From contig JAJOHG010000024.1 of NCBI GenBank assembly GCA_021029095.1, forward strand, positions 1 to 64,000: a stretch of 64,000 nt of DNA, written 5' to 3'. The DNA is from Phellopilus nigrolimitatus (lineage: Eukaryota > Basidiomycota > Agaricomycetes > Hymenochaetales > Hymenochaetaceae). Every line of letters starts with the position of its first letter. Position 1 is the stretch's first letter. Below, in pieces: positions 33,947-46,043 of the stretch. The notes below the pieces were generated by a model. That model saw nothing but the letters and a program-made list of their open reading frames with translations, was not told the DNA's origin and made no database searches. The position numbers were made by a program, and so were the translations under genes.

Positions 33947-35138
33947 TGGTGTTTGTAAATGAGGGAGAAACGTGGTTACGACTGGCGCTAGGATGCTCTT
34001 GGGATCGAACCGTCTTATCAAGAGACGCCGGGAATGACATGGACAAAGGGACGCACCAAAAAGAACCCGAAGGCCGCCATTGAGAACCCTACAATGCACA
34101 CACCGAATCGCCGCGCATCCACGTCCATCACGATAGTAGACCGCACCGAGCAGGTCAGGATTCCAACGTACAAGGAGAGGCAGAGCAGCAAAGCAAAGGG
34201 GAGCCAACAGCACGCAGATAATTTTTAGAGACGAATTTTCATATCATATCAAGACAGCCCGCCACACAAGGTGTTAATTTTGCAGAATCGAACGACAGTG
34301 CGCCAATGCAGTGAGGTCTTACGACGGGCCGCGGTTCCTAATACGACGGTGATCTATTTTGCTCTGGCAAGATGTCGTACGACAGACTGCGGAAAAGTGG
34401 TAGATCAGATCAACTTGCTTTTTGGGCACTTTGCTGGCTGAGAGCGGCGTGAAGACGGACAAGTCTCGGAGTCGCAGTATAACAGAAAGGGAAACAGAGA
34501 GCAGCCACGCAGCATCGCGGATAGATAGCATATTTTAGACAGACGGAGGTGCGCCGCGCACATGAGAATGAAATGAGTGAGAATGATTAGAAGAGTCTTA
34601 CGAGTTTCAGATTATTGCTCTCGGTGCCCGAATAGCCGCGTCGCACATCGCCCCGCTCGCCGCACAGAGAAACAAAAAATGACGAGAATGAACCATCATA
34701 AGCACATCTCAGCGCGTTTTCTTTGGCAACAAAGCCAGCTGCAGCCTCGTAGTCTGCAGTCGTGTTCATCGTGCTTGCTGATTCGTGCAGATCAAAGACA
34801 TAATCCGAGCAACCCGACAACTTTTCTTTTGTCACAGCTTTCGACCCCGTGTCTTGGCCTATCAGTTTTTCTTTCTTTCTTTTTTCTTTTTCTTTGAGGG
34901 ATAAATTTTCTATGGACTCACAACAAACATATAATCATTTTCGAGACCCGTTACCTTAGTCATCGCATTCGCTGGGCGGTTGGCTGGGGCGGTCGTTGGC
35001 GGTCACGGCGGTATTCCCACGGCTGCTACATGCATGTATACAATCGGTGTTTGCCGGACCATGCTGAAATTTTGAAGTCCCAATTGTCCTGGCACATACA
35101 GCGTGCTCGACACGCCGCTGCCGACGACGACCTCGACG
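33947..35138. other. Possible 5' exons of the preceding gene, otherwise intergenic
   Basis: Holds the hydrophobic minus-strand segments described for the preceding gene (about 34020-34200) and an unassigned minus-strand frame at 34587-34835. The right edge is the SYO1 promoter. A T-rich tract with repeated TTTCTTTTT lies near 34860-34900. Confidence 0.4.
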
Positions 35139-37872
35139 ATGGGCAAATCACAGAAAAAGCGCGCGGCAAGGCGACACAACCCCGTGCGCGTGCCGGACTC
35201 GCATCTGCCGACGGGCCTCGAAGCCGCGGCGTCGACCTCGTCGCGGAAGGACGCCGTGCTGCCCATAATCCAAAAAGTATGTGTGCGCTGCACTCGGCCG
35301 ACTGCCCCGTAAACTCGGATCCCACCTTCTGATATATTGTTTTACATGTCTAGATAGAGAGCGTAGATGTCCAGGAACGAACGTGGGCGTGCTCGGCCGT
35401 CTCGAATCTCATCCAAAACGATCCGTCGACGCGGAGGCTGCTGCAGGGCAAGAACATCGTCGGCGTGTTGACCAACAGGCTCTCGGACAGCGTAGAAGAG
35501 GTGGTCGTGCAGGCCGCAGGCGCTCTAAGGTGTGTCGACAAATCGTCCCTCGCCGTGCCCTGAAGTCGGCTGAGCTTACGGTCTAGAAATCTATGCATAG
35601 ATGGAGGGTTTGATATCTGCGCAGAGATGTACAACAAAAACATTCTCGCGCCGCTGAGGACCTTCATTCCAAAGGTAGCCCGCCTTTCTTTCCTTTCCCT
35701 ATTTCCTACGCGTCTAATACAACCGCGTCTAATACAACTCGTAAATTTTGTAGATCTCAACAGCTCTCCACCAACTTATCACCTCCCCCAAGTCCGCGCC
35801 CGAAAACGCGTCGGAGCTGGCGTACGAGCTTGCAGAGAACGTGATTACCCTGATCTGGTGTCTATCGTGAGCGCCCCCCTTTCTCGCGTGTGACGCCGGC
35901 CGCGCCTCTAAGAAAACCAGAGAGACGTCGAACAAGGCGCTGAACGCAATCAACGAGATCCACCTCGTCCCCTTCCTCATGGCCTTCCTCGAGAACCGTG
36001 AGAAGCTGCCGTCGCGGACGGTCGCTGCCGCCGGTGAGCGCCTCCCACCCTGACCCCTACTTGACTTTCGTCGGGTTCTGATTTATGCGTCTTGGATCCG
36101 CAGCGCAGTGCCTGTACGTCCTAACAGATGACAACGCACCCCCCATCGAGGAACTCCGCGCCAACTCCTCATATACGTCATGTCTGCTTGCCGTCACCCG
36201 AGCAGAGTCGGCACCAGTACCGACGTCTACAGAGGCACTCGAGATGGCCGAGGATAGGCTAGTGTCCGTCAGAATCCTGTCTGCAGGTACGAGCTCGAAT
36301 GACATTTCCAAAGAATAGACGTGCGACTAACTAGGCACCAGGTATCCTGAGGAATATCGCGCCGGTGCCAGCCCCGTCCGCGGCGTCGACGGTCGACATT
36401 GATCGAGACGTTATCCTGCCGCTCGTGACGCCGATACTCACTTCGATTTCCTTGGCGGAGGCATCCGACAGGGTACTCCAGCTCGTTTCCGCAGAGGTGT
36501 GCGATCTCGCAATGTCTTTTGCTTTTGTAAAGTTATTCAACAAAATGGCAAATAGGAAGAAGAGCCGAAGGTGGAGAAACTCTCGCTCAAGCACACCCCG
36601 AAGTCGGATCACAAATCGCCGGGCGAGCGCGAGCTCGAACGGATCGAGGCGCGACTGCGCAATGTGCAGTTGAGCCTGGAGATCCTGACCGGCGTGTGTG
36701 CGACGCTGCCTGACCCAGACCCCGTATCCGAAGCCGACGAAGTTGAGATCGAAGACGACGGTATGCACATGAATGTCGTACTTTTCCTCACACCACTAAA
36801 CTGTTGTGTGTTATAGAGCTAGAGGGCGAAGGCGACGAGGCGATGGACACAGACCAACAACCGCCAGTCGAACCCGAAGCGCCAAAAGCGAACGGCGCCC
36901 CGCCCCCCGCGCCCCCCATCCTCCCTACCATCCTCGTCCCGCTACTCACGCTCATCCAGCCAACGGCGCTCTCCTTCCCACCCGTCCCGCCGAGCTCCGC
37001 AGCGCCCACACTACCTCCCGTGCACCCGCCTACAACGTCCGCCCTCGGCGCGATCCACGTTGGTGCGCTCGAGTGCCTCAACAACGTGTTCCTTGCGCTC
37101 GCGCACGCAGGCGACAGCAGCGCCGCACCGGTGGTGCGCAGCGATGCAGACGCGGGCGCCCGCGTGTGGGACGCGCTGTGGGCAGCACTGGGAGCGGTCG
37201 GGCTCGAGGGCGGGCGTGGGCAGGAACGCAGGAGGGAAATGTGGGAGGTCGCGGTTGGTGTCATGTGGGGCGTCGGCGGGATATGGAGGGCATACATCGT
37301 GCGTTGCTTCGCGTTTGTGTTTGGATGCTGTGTTAACGCTGACACTTGTTTTCTTCTTTTTCTGTGTAACGACAGGTACCGACTGAAGAGCAGGTGAAGC
37401 TTCTGATGCAGCTATGCGACGCATCTTCAGACGAGAAAGTCAAGGTCAAGTGTATAGGCGCACTCGAATGCCTCGCACAGCACCCCGAGTCGATCGAGGC
37501 CAATCGCGTATGTACAAACCCTCGTCTCCTCCGATCCCTACTACTAACTGCAAATTATGTGAGCAGATAATTGCCACATATCTCCTCACACTCGCCTCCT
37601 CCGGCCCTGGCCCATCTCTATCGCCCGAGCCAATCCTCCAGGCCGCCTCCGCGCTGATCGACATCTACTCTGACGAGACCGCGCCGTACGACGTGAACTT
37701 CCGGCAAGGCGGGTTCCTTCAAGCACTCGTAGGCTGTGTGGACAGCGTGAAGCGGGCGGTGAGGGGAGTCGACAGGAAGAGGGAGGGCGGTCGGGCGCTG
37801 AGATCGCGCGGCGAGGAGATACTTGAGAACCTGAAGGCGTTTGTCAAATACCGAAGGAATCTCAAGCTGTAG
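35139..37872 (+). CDS. SYO1: SYO1/HEATR3-like ribosomal protein import adaptor
   Basis: Start ATG 35139 (MGKSQKKRAARRHNPV), the typical basic Syo1 N-terminus. Syo1 is an armadillo/HEAT-repeat symportin that carries RpL5 and RpL11 with 5S rRNA precursor assembly into the nucleus via Kap104. Helical repeats are visible: SVDVQERTWACSAVSNLIQ, LTNRLSDSVEEVVVQAAGAL, AINEIHLVPFLMAFLENRE, EDRLVSVRILSAGILRNIA, VKVKCIGALECLAQHPESI, and a C-terminal LENLKAFVKYRRNLKL. An acidic loop (EADEVEIEDDELEGEGDEAMD) after the middle repeats resembles the acidic region that binds RpL11. About nine short introns fit, for example GTGTGC near 36498 to ATAG near 36558. Stop at 37870-37872. Confidence 0.92.
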
Positions 37873-38217
37873 CATTTTATTTCGTGTTGCCATGTGTTGT
37901 TCGATGTCTGTTTTCGTTAATGTTCACTGGAGTCTCCTTATAGACATGTTTTTCGTTACTAAAAAGGCTCCGGAACTGGGTTCTTGAAAGTACTTAAGTA
38001 AAGCGATATGTCAAGAATTTCTGGGGTTGGATCAAGCCACACTGTACATATACAGCTACGTTTCAATTATAATATAAAAACACTTCACGAGGATTTTGCT
38101 AGAAGTAGAAATATTGGATGGATAAGTTCTTTATGTTGTACGAAAAATAATCAGTCTCGACAAAGAAGGAAGAAAATTACCGATTTATCTGCCACTCGAA
38201 TGAAAACTCGTCGTAAG
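37873..38217. other. Intergenic between converging SYO1 and F-box copy C
   Basis: 3' flanks only. AT-rich with nothing recognised. Confidence 0.4.
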
Positions 38218-39823
38218 TCAAAACCACTTTAGTTTCTCCTTCGTTACGACCTCCTCCATTACCTCCCTGGTCAATCGTCTGTCATTCTTTATCTCCAGAG
38301 TTTCGAATCTGTCCCACGTTCCCTGCATTTTTAAAAGGTATACTAGGCCATCCATTAGCAACAAATTAATCCCTGATTTGTGTGTCAAAGACAAGGAACG
38401 AAAGGGAGGAAGGGGTAGGGAATACACCGCGGTACTGGCGAACGAATTTGGCGTGTCTAAGCTGAGGTTCTGCATGTTTGGAAACTTCTCAAAGATTGTG
38501 CAGAGATCGAACGCGCAGTGCGTGTAGTCTTGGTGAATGAAGGTAAAGTCCTTAACAGAGGGACACCCCTTCGTAGAGATGAGGTCTAGCCATTTCCTCA
38601 TAGGAAGCTGGTCGTCCTCGCTGACGTCAATGGATAGTTTCGTGAGTGCCGGCATCCAAACGGACGTCATCATTACTTCGAGAGCCTCGGGAAATACTGT
38701 TGTAAGTTCAAAACTCTCCACTTTCGGGAGTACTATGCGGTCGGCTAAGCCCGCATCGTTATTAGCGTAGCCCGTGAGCTCGAGGGACAACTCTGTAAGG
38801 TTGTCTAAAGAACTCAAGAAGTCCATTAGTTTTTGGATATCGAGTTCGCCGGAGGTCCAATGATTTGTGAAGGTAAAAGATGTTACAGTTTTTGAACCGC
38901 GTATGGCATTGGGAGGGATGTGGTGCGTCATATTTACGTGACGAAGTTTTGGCATATCCCAGCTTTTGTAGAATTCGAAATCGTCAAAATTAGTATTGTC
39001 GAAATCCATATCGGGGTCCGTAAGCGCTTCGAGGGACATTTCGAAGAAAGTTAAAGCAGGGAGTGTCAGGCTTGCAAACTGTTTCTCCAGTTTTTGACTG
39101 AACGTGCGGTAAGTGGTCCGTAATTCAAGCGTCATCAACCTGAAGCTCTGCCATCGGCGGGCATGCGGGATCACCTGTTGCGCGAAGCGTGCAATTGATC
39201 TACGCCAAGTATTGCTGTGGATACTAACTGCAAGCCCCGCAGATTTTGATCTCAACAAGTTAATCGCAACCCATTTCCTAGACATATTATTGGTTACATG
39301 CGACCAAAGTTTCGGCAGGCCAAGAGAGACGGATCGAAAACGTCGACAGACATGGGAAATGCAATGCTCGGGTGTCACCCGGGCGTAGCCGTCTCTCTCG
39401 AGGAGCAAGTTTTCAAAAATGAGCGCGAGGATGTCGTCAGAAAGGGAGAGAATTCCGAAATGAAGGAAATACGGTTGCATCTCCTCCTTCAGCGAGCTCA
39501 GCCTCTGCTCGCATGAGCGTGCCAGTAAAAACAGTGCATTTTTGGTGGCTTCCAGCTGGCGAAAAACTAGTTTTGTGCTGTTCAAGGCCGAGTCAAGGGA
39601 GCCGACGTCGTGAAATCTGAACAGTGCGTACAGAAGGGTTATTCAAGGGTACCGGAACATGAGCGACGACGAAGACTCACGAAAGCTTGGTAACATCTAC
39701 CTGATCTCCTAGCGCCCAAAGCTCTTCCGCACTGACAGGATCATTGCTCCCGCGTATCTGAGTGAGAGCTCCCTCGATTATGTGCAGGGTGTTTTCGTCG
39801 ATACTGATGTCCGAGCCGGCCAT
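38218..39823 (-). CDS. F-box/LRR-type protein, copy C (intact)
   Basis: Exon 1 is 39823-39681 (MAGSDISIDENTLHIIEGAL). The intron is 39680-39617 with GTGAGT and TTCAG. Exon 2 is 39616-38218, ending KEKLKWF and TGA. The order is a short conserved N-terminal module, a coiled segment (FRQLEATKNALFLLARSCEQ), an F-box (FGILSLSDDILALIFENLLL...HVCRRFRSVSLGLPKLW) and irregular leucine-rich repeats (DFEFYKSWDMPKLRHVN, LMDFLSSLDNLTELSLELTG, VLPKVESFELTTVFPEALEV). F-box proteins recruit substrates to the SCF ubiquitin ligase through Skp1; the target here is unknown. It carries the conserved CACGTG upstream block and is the reference against which copies A and B are seen to be broken. Confidence 0.88.
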
Positions 39824-39859
39824 TTGAACTGTCGTGGTTGAAGAGGGATGGTTCACGTG
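39824..39859 (-). promoter_or_regulatory. Conserved block upstream of F-box copy C
   Basis: Reverse strand reads CACGTGAACCATCCCTCTTC then AACCACGACAGTTCAA before the ATG, matching the block at 2264-2299. Confidence 0.55.
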
Positions 39860-40932
39860 CAAGGCTTTCATCTCACGCGTTGTTTCGCGCTATTTACTTT
39901 GATTATGTAACAGGTGCTTTTTGCAGGATACTTACAAGACTATAACACGCTATGAGTTGTTGGGGCAGGCGCATTTTGGTTTTACTTTTTATGCGTCGTT
40001 TTCGATCGCGAAGCCGACATTTGCGATGGCAAGCAAAGTCTATGAGTCAAATAAGAAAATAGTATTTGACTACAACGGTTTCAATATCTTGTGTCTGGGA
40101 CGTTGAGACTAGACTGATTAGCAAAGTATGCTTGATTAGACATGCCGCGAAATAATTCTCTCTGGGGAAGCTATTGTGAAGGTTTAATCATGAGTGGCGC
40201 GCAAGGTCCACGGCATCCATATACCATCTAGTACTATTAGAAGACAGGGTAATAGGTTTATAGGACAATTCATTGGCAGTCGAACTGGTGCGCTTGGCAG
40301 TTTCATCCTGCCATTGTTTCGTGACATGAAAACTTTACGCATTTGCATACCATACCAAATTGTCGAACATCACGAACTGGTCGAACCTATGTGTTTAAGA
40401 ATCATATGGGACAGGAAGATCTTTCGTAGGAGGGATACTATCGAGCGTATGGTTACGTGGACGTGTTTGGCAGAGAGATGACAGTATATGATAATAAAGG
40501 ATGTCCAATCAAACCAACTGCATGCGCACGAATGATGACAGTCGATGTGCTCGTCGTGCCCGATCAGCCGACCCCTGATAGAGTTATAGAACACACCTCG
40601 TCAAGGTCTGTTTCTGTTTCAAATGAAGCGGTGTGATGAAAAAAAAAAAAAAAAAGAAAGAAAACGGAGATCTTGAAGGAACACGAATATCTAGCGCGAC
40701 GCGTCAAAGGACAGCTCAGGCCCACTTGGATCGAGCTATGTGAACCGTATAGACGTAAGACTCAGCCTTCCAGCCTCTGAGATATGCTCATATGAAATTT
40801 CTAGACAGGAACGCGTATGTGCATAATCTCTATCTCAATCGCAAACATTAATCATCAGTCTCTCAACAAGGAAGGGGTGATTTTACTGACCTATCTATCG
40901 CTTCGTGACTCTCATCGTAAGTCACAACTCCG
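39860..40932. other. Intergenic between two F-box genes
   Basis: No gene recognised. A run of about 17 A lies near 40638. A plus-strand ORF at 40194-40481 has no motif. Should contain the promoter of copy C and the 3' flank of copy D. Confidence 0.4.
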
Positions 40933-42529
40933 TCAGATTCTTCGTTCGACATCCTCAATTTTCTCCCGTACTAGTAGACGATCACCCGTTACCTCCAGTG
41001 TCTCGATTTCGTTCCAAATCCCTTGTTGTTTGAACATTCCGACCAAAGATTTCATCAGCCCCGAGCTAAAGCTTGAAGTGTGATTCAAAGACAGGGTACG
41101 AAGGGGAGGAAGGGATGAGCAATTGAATGTGGAATAGCCGATCCGACTCGGCATCTCTAGGGTGAGGCTTTGTGTGTTTGGAAATTGTCTAAATATTGTG
41201 CTCAAATTGAGTGTAGACTCGTAGTGGTCTCTATAAATGAAGGTAAAGTCCTTGATGGGAAAATGCTCCTCCATAGAGACGAGATCCAACCATTGTTCCG
41301 CAGAGAAATTGTCACCCACGCTAACGTCGAGGTATAGTTTCGTGAGCGTTGGCATCTGCACGGACGTCGTTATCACTTTAAAAGCCTCAAAGATTTGTGT
41401 TGTGAGCGTGAAACTCTCGACCTTCGGAAGCACCACGCGGTCAGCTAAATTCGCATCGTAGTTGTAGTCGTCATAATTGATGAGCTCGAGGGACAAGTCT
41501 GTGAGGTTGTCCAAAGAACTCAGAAGGTCCATCAGCTTTTTGAAGTCAAAGTTGAGGGTCCCCCGAGCAAAGGTAAAGGCGAAAGATGTTATAGTTTGCG
41601 AACCATACATAGCATCAGTAGGAATACCATGCGAGATATTTGAGTGACGAAGTTTCGGCATCTCCCAGGTCCTGTAAAATTCAAGATCATCGAAATCGCT
41701 ATCCTCTTCCCGCATATCGAGTTCTATATGGAAATACGTTAGAGCGGGGAGTTTCAGGTTTGCGAAATGTTGAGTCAGTTGCTGATTGAGACTGTGGTAG
41801 GGCGTCGATAGATCTCCTCCCAACAATCTGAAGCTCTGCCACCGATGAGCATGCGGAACCACCTGCTGTCCAAAACGTGAAATCGTGTTTCCATATTGAT
41901 TGTATCGATTGTCGTGAATATCAACCGCAAGTCCCACAGTTTTTGATCGCAAGAGCCTAATATCGACCCATTTCTTGGACATATAACTGGTTACATGCGA
42001 CCAAAGCTTCGGCAGGCCAAGAGAGATGGATCGGAAACGTCGACAGACGTAGGAAATGCAATGTTCAGCCCAGGGGTGCATGTTCTCGTACTCGTCTCCA
42101 TCGAGGAGCGAACTTTCAAAAATGAGAGCGAGGACGTCGTCCGGAAGGGAGAGAATTCCGGAATGAAGGAAGTAAGGTTGCATCTCCAGCTTGAGCGTGC
42201 TTAACCTCTGCTCGCATGAGTGTGCCAGTAGAAACAGTGCGTTTTTGGTGGCTTCCAACTGGCGAAAAACGAATTTTGTACTATTCAGGGCCGAGCCGAG
42301 AGAATCGGCGTCATGGAGTCTGAACAGCGAAGGCAAAAGGGGTGCTCAGAGGTATTGGAATATACTAGACGACGACGAAGACTCACGAAAGCTTGGTAAC
42401 ATCTACCTGATCTCCCAGCGCCCAAAGCTTTTCCGCACTGACGGGATTGTTACTTCCGCGTATCTGATTGAGAGCTCCCTCGATTATACGCAGAGTATTT
42501 TCGTCGATGCTGATGTCCGAGCCGGCCAT
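40933..42529 (-). CDS. F-box/LRR-type protein, copy D
   Basis: Exon 1 is 42529-42387 and the intron is 42386-42320. Exon 2 is 42319-40933, with the same phase as copy C. It has the N-terminal module, the segment FRQLEATKNALFLLAHSCEQ, an F-box (GILSLPDDVLALIFESSLLD...YVCRRFRSISLGLPKLW) and the leucine-rich region (DLEFYRTWEMPKLRHSN, LMDLLSSLDNLTDLSLELIN, VLPKVESFTLTTQIFEA). The C-terminus ends REKIEDVERRI, a few residues different from and shorter than the KEKLKWF-type ending of its relatives, suggesting a small terminal frame change that should be harmless. It is a direct tandem neighbour of copy C and is divergent from the MFS gene at 43089. Confidence 0.86.
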
Positions 42530-42565
42530 TTATACTGTCGTGGTTGAAAAGAAATGGTTCACGTG
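42530..42565 (-). promoter_or_regulatory. Conserved block upstream of F-box copy D
   Basis: Reverse strand reads CACGTGAACCATTTCTTTTC then AACCACGACAGTATAA before the ATG, closest to copy A. Confidence 0.55.
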
Positions 42566-43088
42566 GAAGGGTCGCGTCGGCGCGTTGCGCAACTTCGCGC
42601 TTGTTGAGCATGAAGATCACGTTGTACGTGTTCAAACCGGCTGTTTGCAACGCGTGTGACACGCTGGCTATACTCTATCTCAAACCTCATTAATGTTTCG
42701 AGCCAAATCTCCACAGGGCTGCTTTCTCGGATGCAGAGCCTGGGCATCTCGGCCATCATTCCGTCGGTTTGCTCGGACTTGACAGCCCTGACAGGACAAC
42801 GCCGCTGCAGCTCGCTGCCTGCGCAACTTTCCTGCACATGTAAACCCGCAGATGCCAATTCTGGGGAGCGTCGTGCGACCATTCACTATTCGGTTGAGAA
42901 CTGTTTAAACTCGGCTCTCGCTGCTCATCGCCTTCGTCTTTCTTGCGACTCTTCAGGCCCATCCTCGATACCAAAGCATTTGTCGCTTTCATACCTGGCT
43001 TTGACTCCTCCGAGTCTCTTTTCTCTGCCGTATTCTTTTTGCTTTTTCGCTCTTTTGTGCTTGCGTGTCTCATGCGAACCGCCCCGCA
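42566..43088. promoter_or_regulatory. Intergenic region between divergent F-box copy D and the MFS gene
   Basis: About 560 bp separate the two start codons. The same region is present inverted at about 1005-2300, where the hAT-like element landed in it. The octamer GCCAATTC at 42854-42861 is the empty target site. Probably a shared bidirectional promoter; this is inference from layout. Confidence 0.5.
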
Positions 43089-45627
43089 ATGTCTAATACT
43101 GTGACGTTCTCTAAAGACGACCTGGAAGACTCCAAGAACTGGTCTCCACGCAAGAAGGGGCTTGTCGTTCTTCTGATTTGCCTTCTGGCATTTTCTGCGT
43201 GAGTTCTGTAGTATTCAGTTTCTTCATGTGTCTTACGCTTGTTTCTTTGCAGGGTATTTGGATCGTCGTTCTACGTGAGCTCTAGTGCAGCCATTGAGTG
43301 GACTTCTTTGTCTGATTTCCTTTTTCTCAGGCTGCAGCAGAACTGCAAGTAATAGCACGCTATGGAGTCAATGCAGAAACCGCCAGCTCGGGTTTGACAG
43401 TATACGTCCTGGGATTTTCTCTCGGCCCTTTGTTCTGTAGGTTCCATCCGCTACTCTATGCTTGAGCTTCAGGTTAAGCGCATATCCAGGGGGTAGGATT
43501 TTTAGCAGCTATGTATTTTGAGAAGGCTCAGGGTCATACAAAACCAGGCCCTCTCAGCGAGATGTTCGGCAGACAACTTCCGTACAGGCTATCTTGGCCA
43601 ATGCTTGTAGGTAAGGTCAATGTAGCCCTTACTCGCTAACATTGCTCAAGGCGATCTCTTTTTAGCAATGTGTGCTGTAAATGCATGGGTCGATAATATC
43701 GCTGTGATCATAGTCTGTAAGAATTTTGTTGTTCAGTGCTTTGCTCAAAATCTTATGCCATTTTACTATCAAAGTTCGGTTTTTTGCGGGTTGCGCCGCA
43801 GCATGTGCCATCAACAAGTGAGTCTGCCTCGGCGCTGGCTACGCATGTCGGCTGACAACCCCCGCATTATCTAGTGGCGGAGGAATCATGTCTGAGTGAG
43901 CTTCTTTTCCAATTTGCCCCGATAACAATCATAATGTTACCGATTAAGCATGTTCAACATTGTTGATATGCAAGGACAGGCTAGAGGTGTGTAGTTTTTC
44001 TTCTCCACTGAAAGCGACATCTAACCGTGTATGAAGCCATTGCGCTATAGTGGGTTTATTACGCCATTACAATCTTTTCACCGATTGAGATGTCGAACTT
44101 TAGTTCTGCAGCCATCTCTGCTGGCCCGTGCGTAGGTCTCCCGATCGGATTTTTCGTGTCGGCCAACGCCTCCTCAGAGTACGCGTCGAGTCTTTTCCTC
44201 GTGACCTGCTCTGACACTATTGCAGACTTTGGGTCCTGCGTGTTTACTTCTTCTACGTGCTCTGTCTTCTCCCCTTTGTGTGGCTTTTGCCCGAGACGCA
44301 CGGGCCGACTGTCCTTGCATGGAGGTCGGAGAAGCTTCGGCGCGAGGGCAACACCAAGGCATATGCAGCTCACGAACTCAAGCATGAATCCAATAAGCAG
44401 TTCTTCTCGTCTCACCTTGGACGGCCAGCGGGTAAGCCTGCATCGCAATGAGCGCAGAGTTGAATCTCTGCTTACTGACTGTTAGCCATGTTTTTGCGAG
44501 AACCCATTATCCAAGGTGCCGCCATCTGGACCTCCTTAGCATATGGCATTGCGTAGTCAGCACGCTCGGAATCTTATGTACTTGCTGCTGCTGATTTTCC
44601 TCGTCAGCTTCTTCTTTGAGGCATACCCAGTTGTTTTCTTCGAACAGGTACATGTCTTCTAGAAAGCGATCATTATCATAATGTTTATCATATATTTTCA
44701 GCATCACTTCGCTCTTCAGCTCACTGGCCTCCCGTTTTTTGCCATGGTCATTGGCTTCCAGCTTGCGGCTTGGCCGTACAGGATTCTTGTCCGGATCTTC
44801 ACTCGGATTCCGGTTCCCAAATTCATCCAGCCAGGAAATCAGGCGCCGGAAAGCCCGGAATCGGCCCTTAAGTTGGCGGTTTTTGCTTGGTAAATATTTA
44901 TTAGTGGTACTCTCCTTCCCGAAATTTCTGAAACTCAGATTTCCGGCAGTCTTCTCATGCCGGTATCTATGTTCTGGTTCGCATGGTGGGCTTGTCTATT
45001 CTTTTGCCTTACTCGAACACTTCTAATTGAGACCTATAGGTCAAGTGGGGAGGAAACGCACTGGATTGTGCCGACACTTGCTGGTACATTATACGGGTTT
45101 TCGACCCTCATTATCTTTTACACGTTTTTAACCTAGTGAGCTTTCCGTTTCTGCTAAATGCTTTTTTGCAAAGCTAAACGAGTGTCACCGACAGCTCGTC
45201 TCAAACGTATACAATCTACGCATCGAGCGCAAGCGCATGTAATACGTTCTGGAGGTCATTGGTAGCATCGATCTTTCCGGTCGCATCGCACTCCATCATC
45301 TCGCATTTGGGCACAAAATGGGGCGGTAAGTTCAGTGTGAAAAACGCAGAGCAATGAATTTTCCGTTAACTTTGCCATACAGTGTCCCTGTTCGGTTTCT
45401 TGTCTTTGGGGCTGCTTCCCATTCCGTTTATCTTCCTTCGGTATGGAGAAGTATTGCGAAAGAAGTCTCACTATGCTCGCGAAGCCAATGCTATTGTGGC
45501 ACAGATGCGCGCTGCCGCGGCCGCTGCGCATGCCAAACAGGTCCAGGCTATAGAGATCCAAGACAGCGACTCTGCGGGTTCAAAATCCCCTCAGGAACGT
45601 GCTTCGACGGCAGTAATCGCCGTTTAA
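43089..45627 (+). CDS. MFS transporter of the DHA1 drug:H+ antiporter type, copy 1
   Basis: Start ATG 43089 (MSNTVTFSKDDLEDSKNW; the DxEDPKNW-like leader is typical). Many small exons fit: 43089-43198, a 22-nt exon 43253-43274, one from 43331, then GPLSEMFGRQLPY (MFS motif A) near 43560, AVNAWVDNIAVIIVC, FFAGCAAACAIN, FNIVDMQGQARAIALY, SAAISAGPCVGLPIGFFVSA, WVLRVYFFYVLCLLPFVW with LLPETHGPTVLAW, FFFEAYPVVFFEQ, FAMVIGFQLAAWPYRI, YASSASACNTFWRSLVASIF, LGTKWGVSLFGFLSLGLLPI and a cytosolic tail ending at 45627. Introns of about 50 bp resolve two apparent stops, near 44050 and 44180. Proton-driven export of small molecules is the family role; the substrate is unknown. It faces its paralogue tail to tail. 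Confidence 0.85.
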
Positions 45628-46043
45628 GCTGTTTCTTCCTTGTCCTTCCCATACGCATTATACAACAAGCCGAATCGTTGTCCAGAATTGGCCTGGAAGT
45701 ATATCCGCCATTGCGAAATCGTGTTTGTTATTTTTTTCTTAAAGTGTATGCACGAACAGCTTTCCAGTATACCATAGCTCTCCGTATTACTGGTCTTTAT
45801 TTATTTCCCATCGCTAAACCCCATTCGGATCTTCAAATTACTGAACTTTGTCTTGATGTATTGCTTGCTCCGATTTTCGTCTACACTGTTGGATTCACCA
45901 GTGCTGTGTATTCATAACAAGTTATTAACACAAGAGCGGAACTGTTTGAAGCCTAAGTGCTTATTTATTAGAATGCATTATCTTTAAGTGCTACATCGTA
46001 CTGGCCCCCCGCGTACACTTCAAACGAGAAAGACAATTGTGTA
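45628..46043. other. Intergenic between converging MFS genes
   Basis: 3' flanks of both transporter genes. No other feature found. Confidence 0.4.

Noticed and set aside
44040..44100. In-frame stop in the MFS gene (CTATAG) taken as a pseudogene mark
   Set aside because: A GTGGGT...TTTAG intron of normal size starts within the stop and restores AIALYSAAIS, so the gene reads through.
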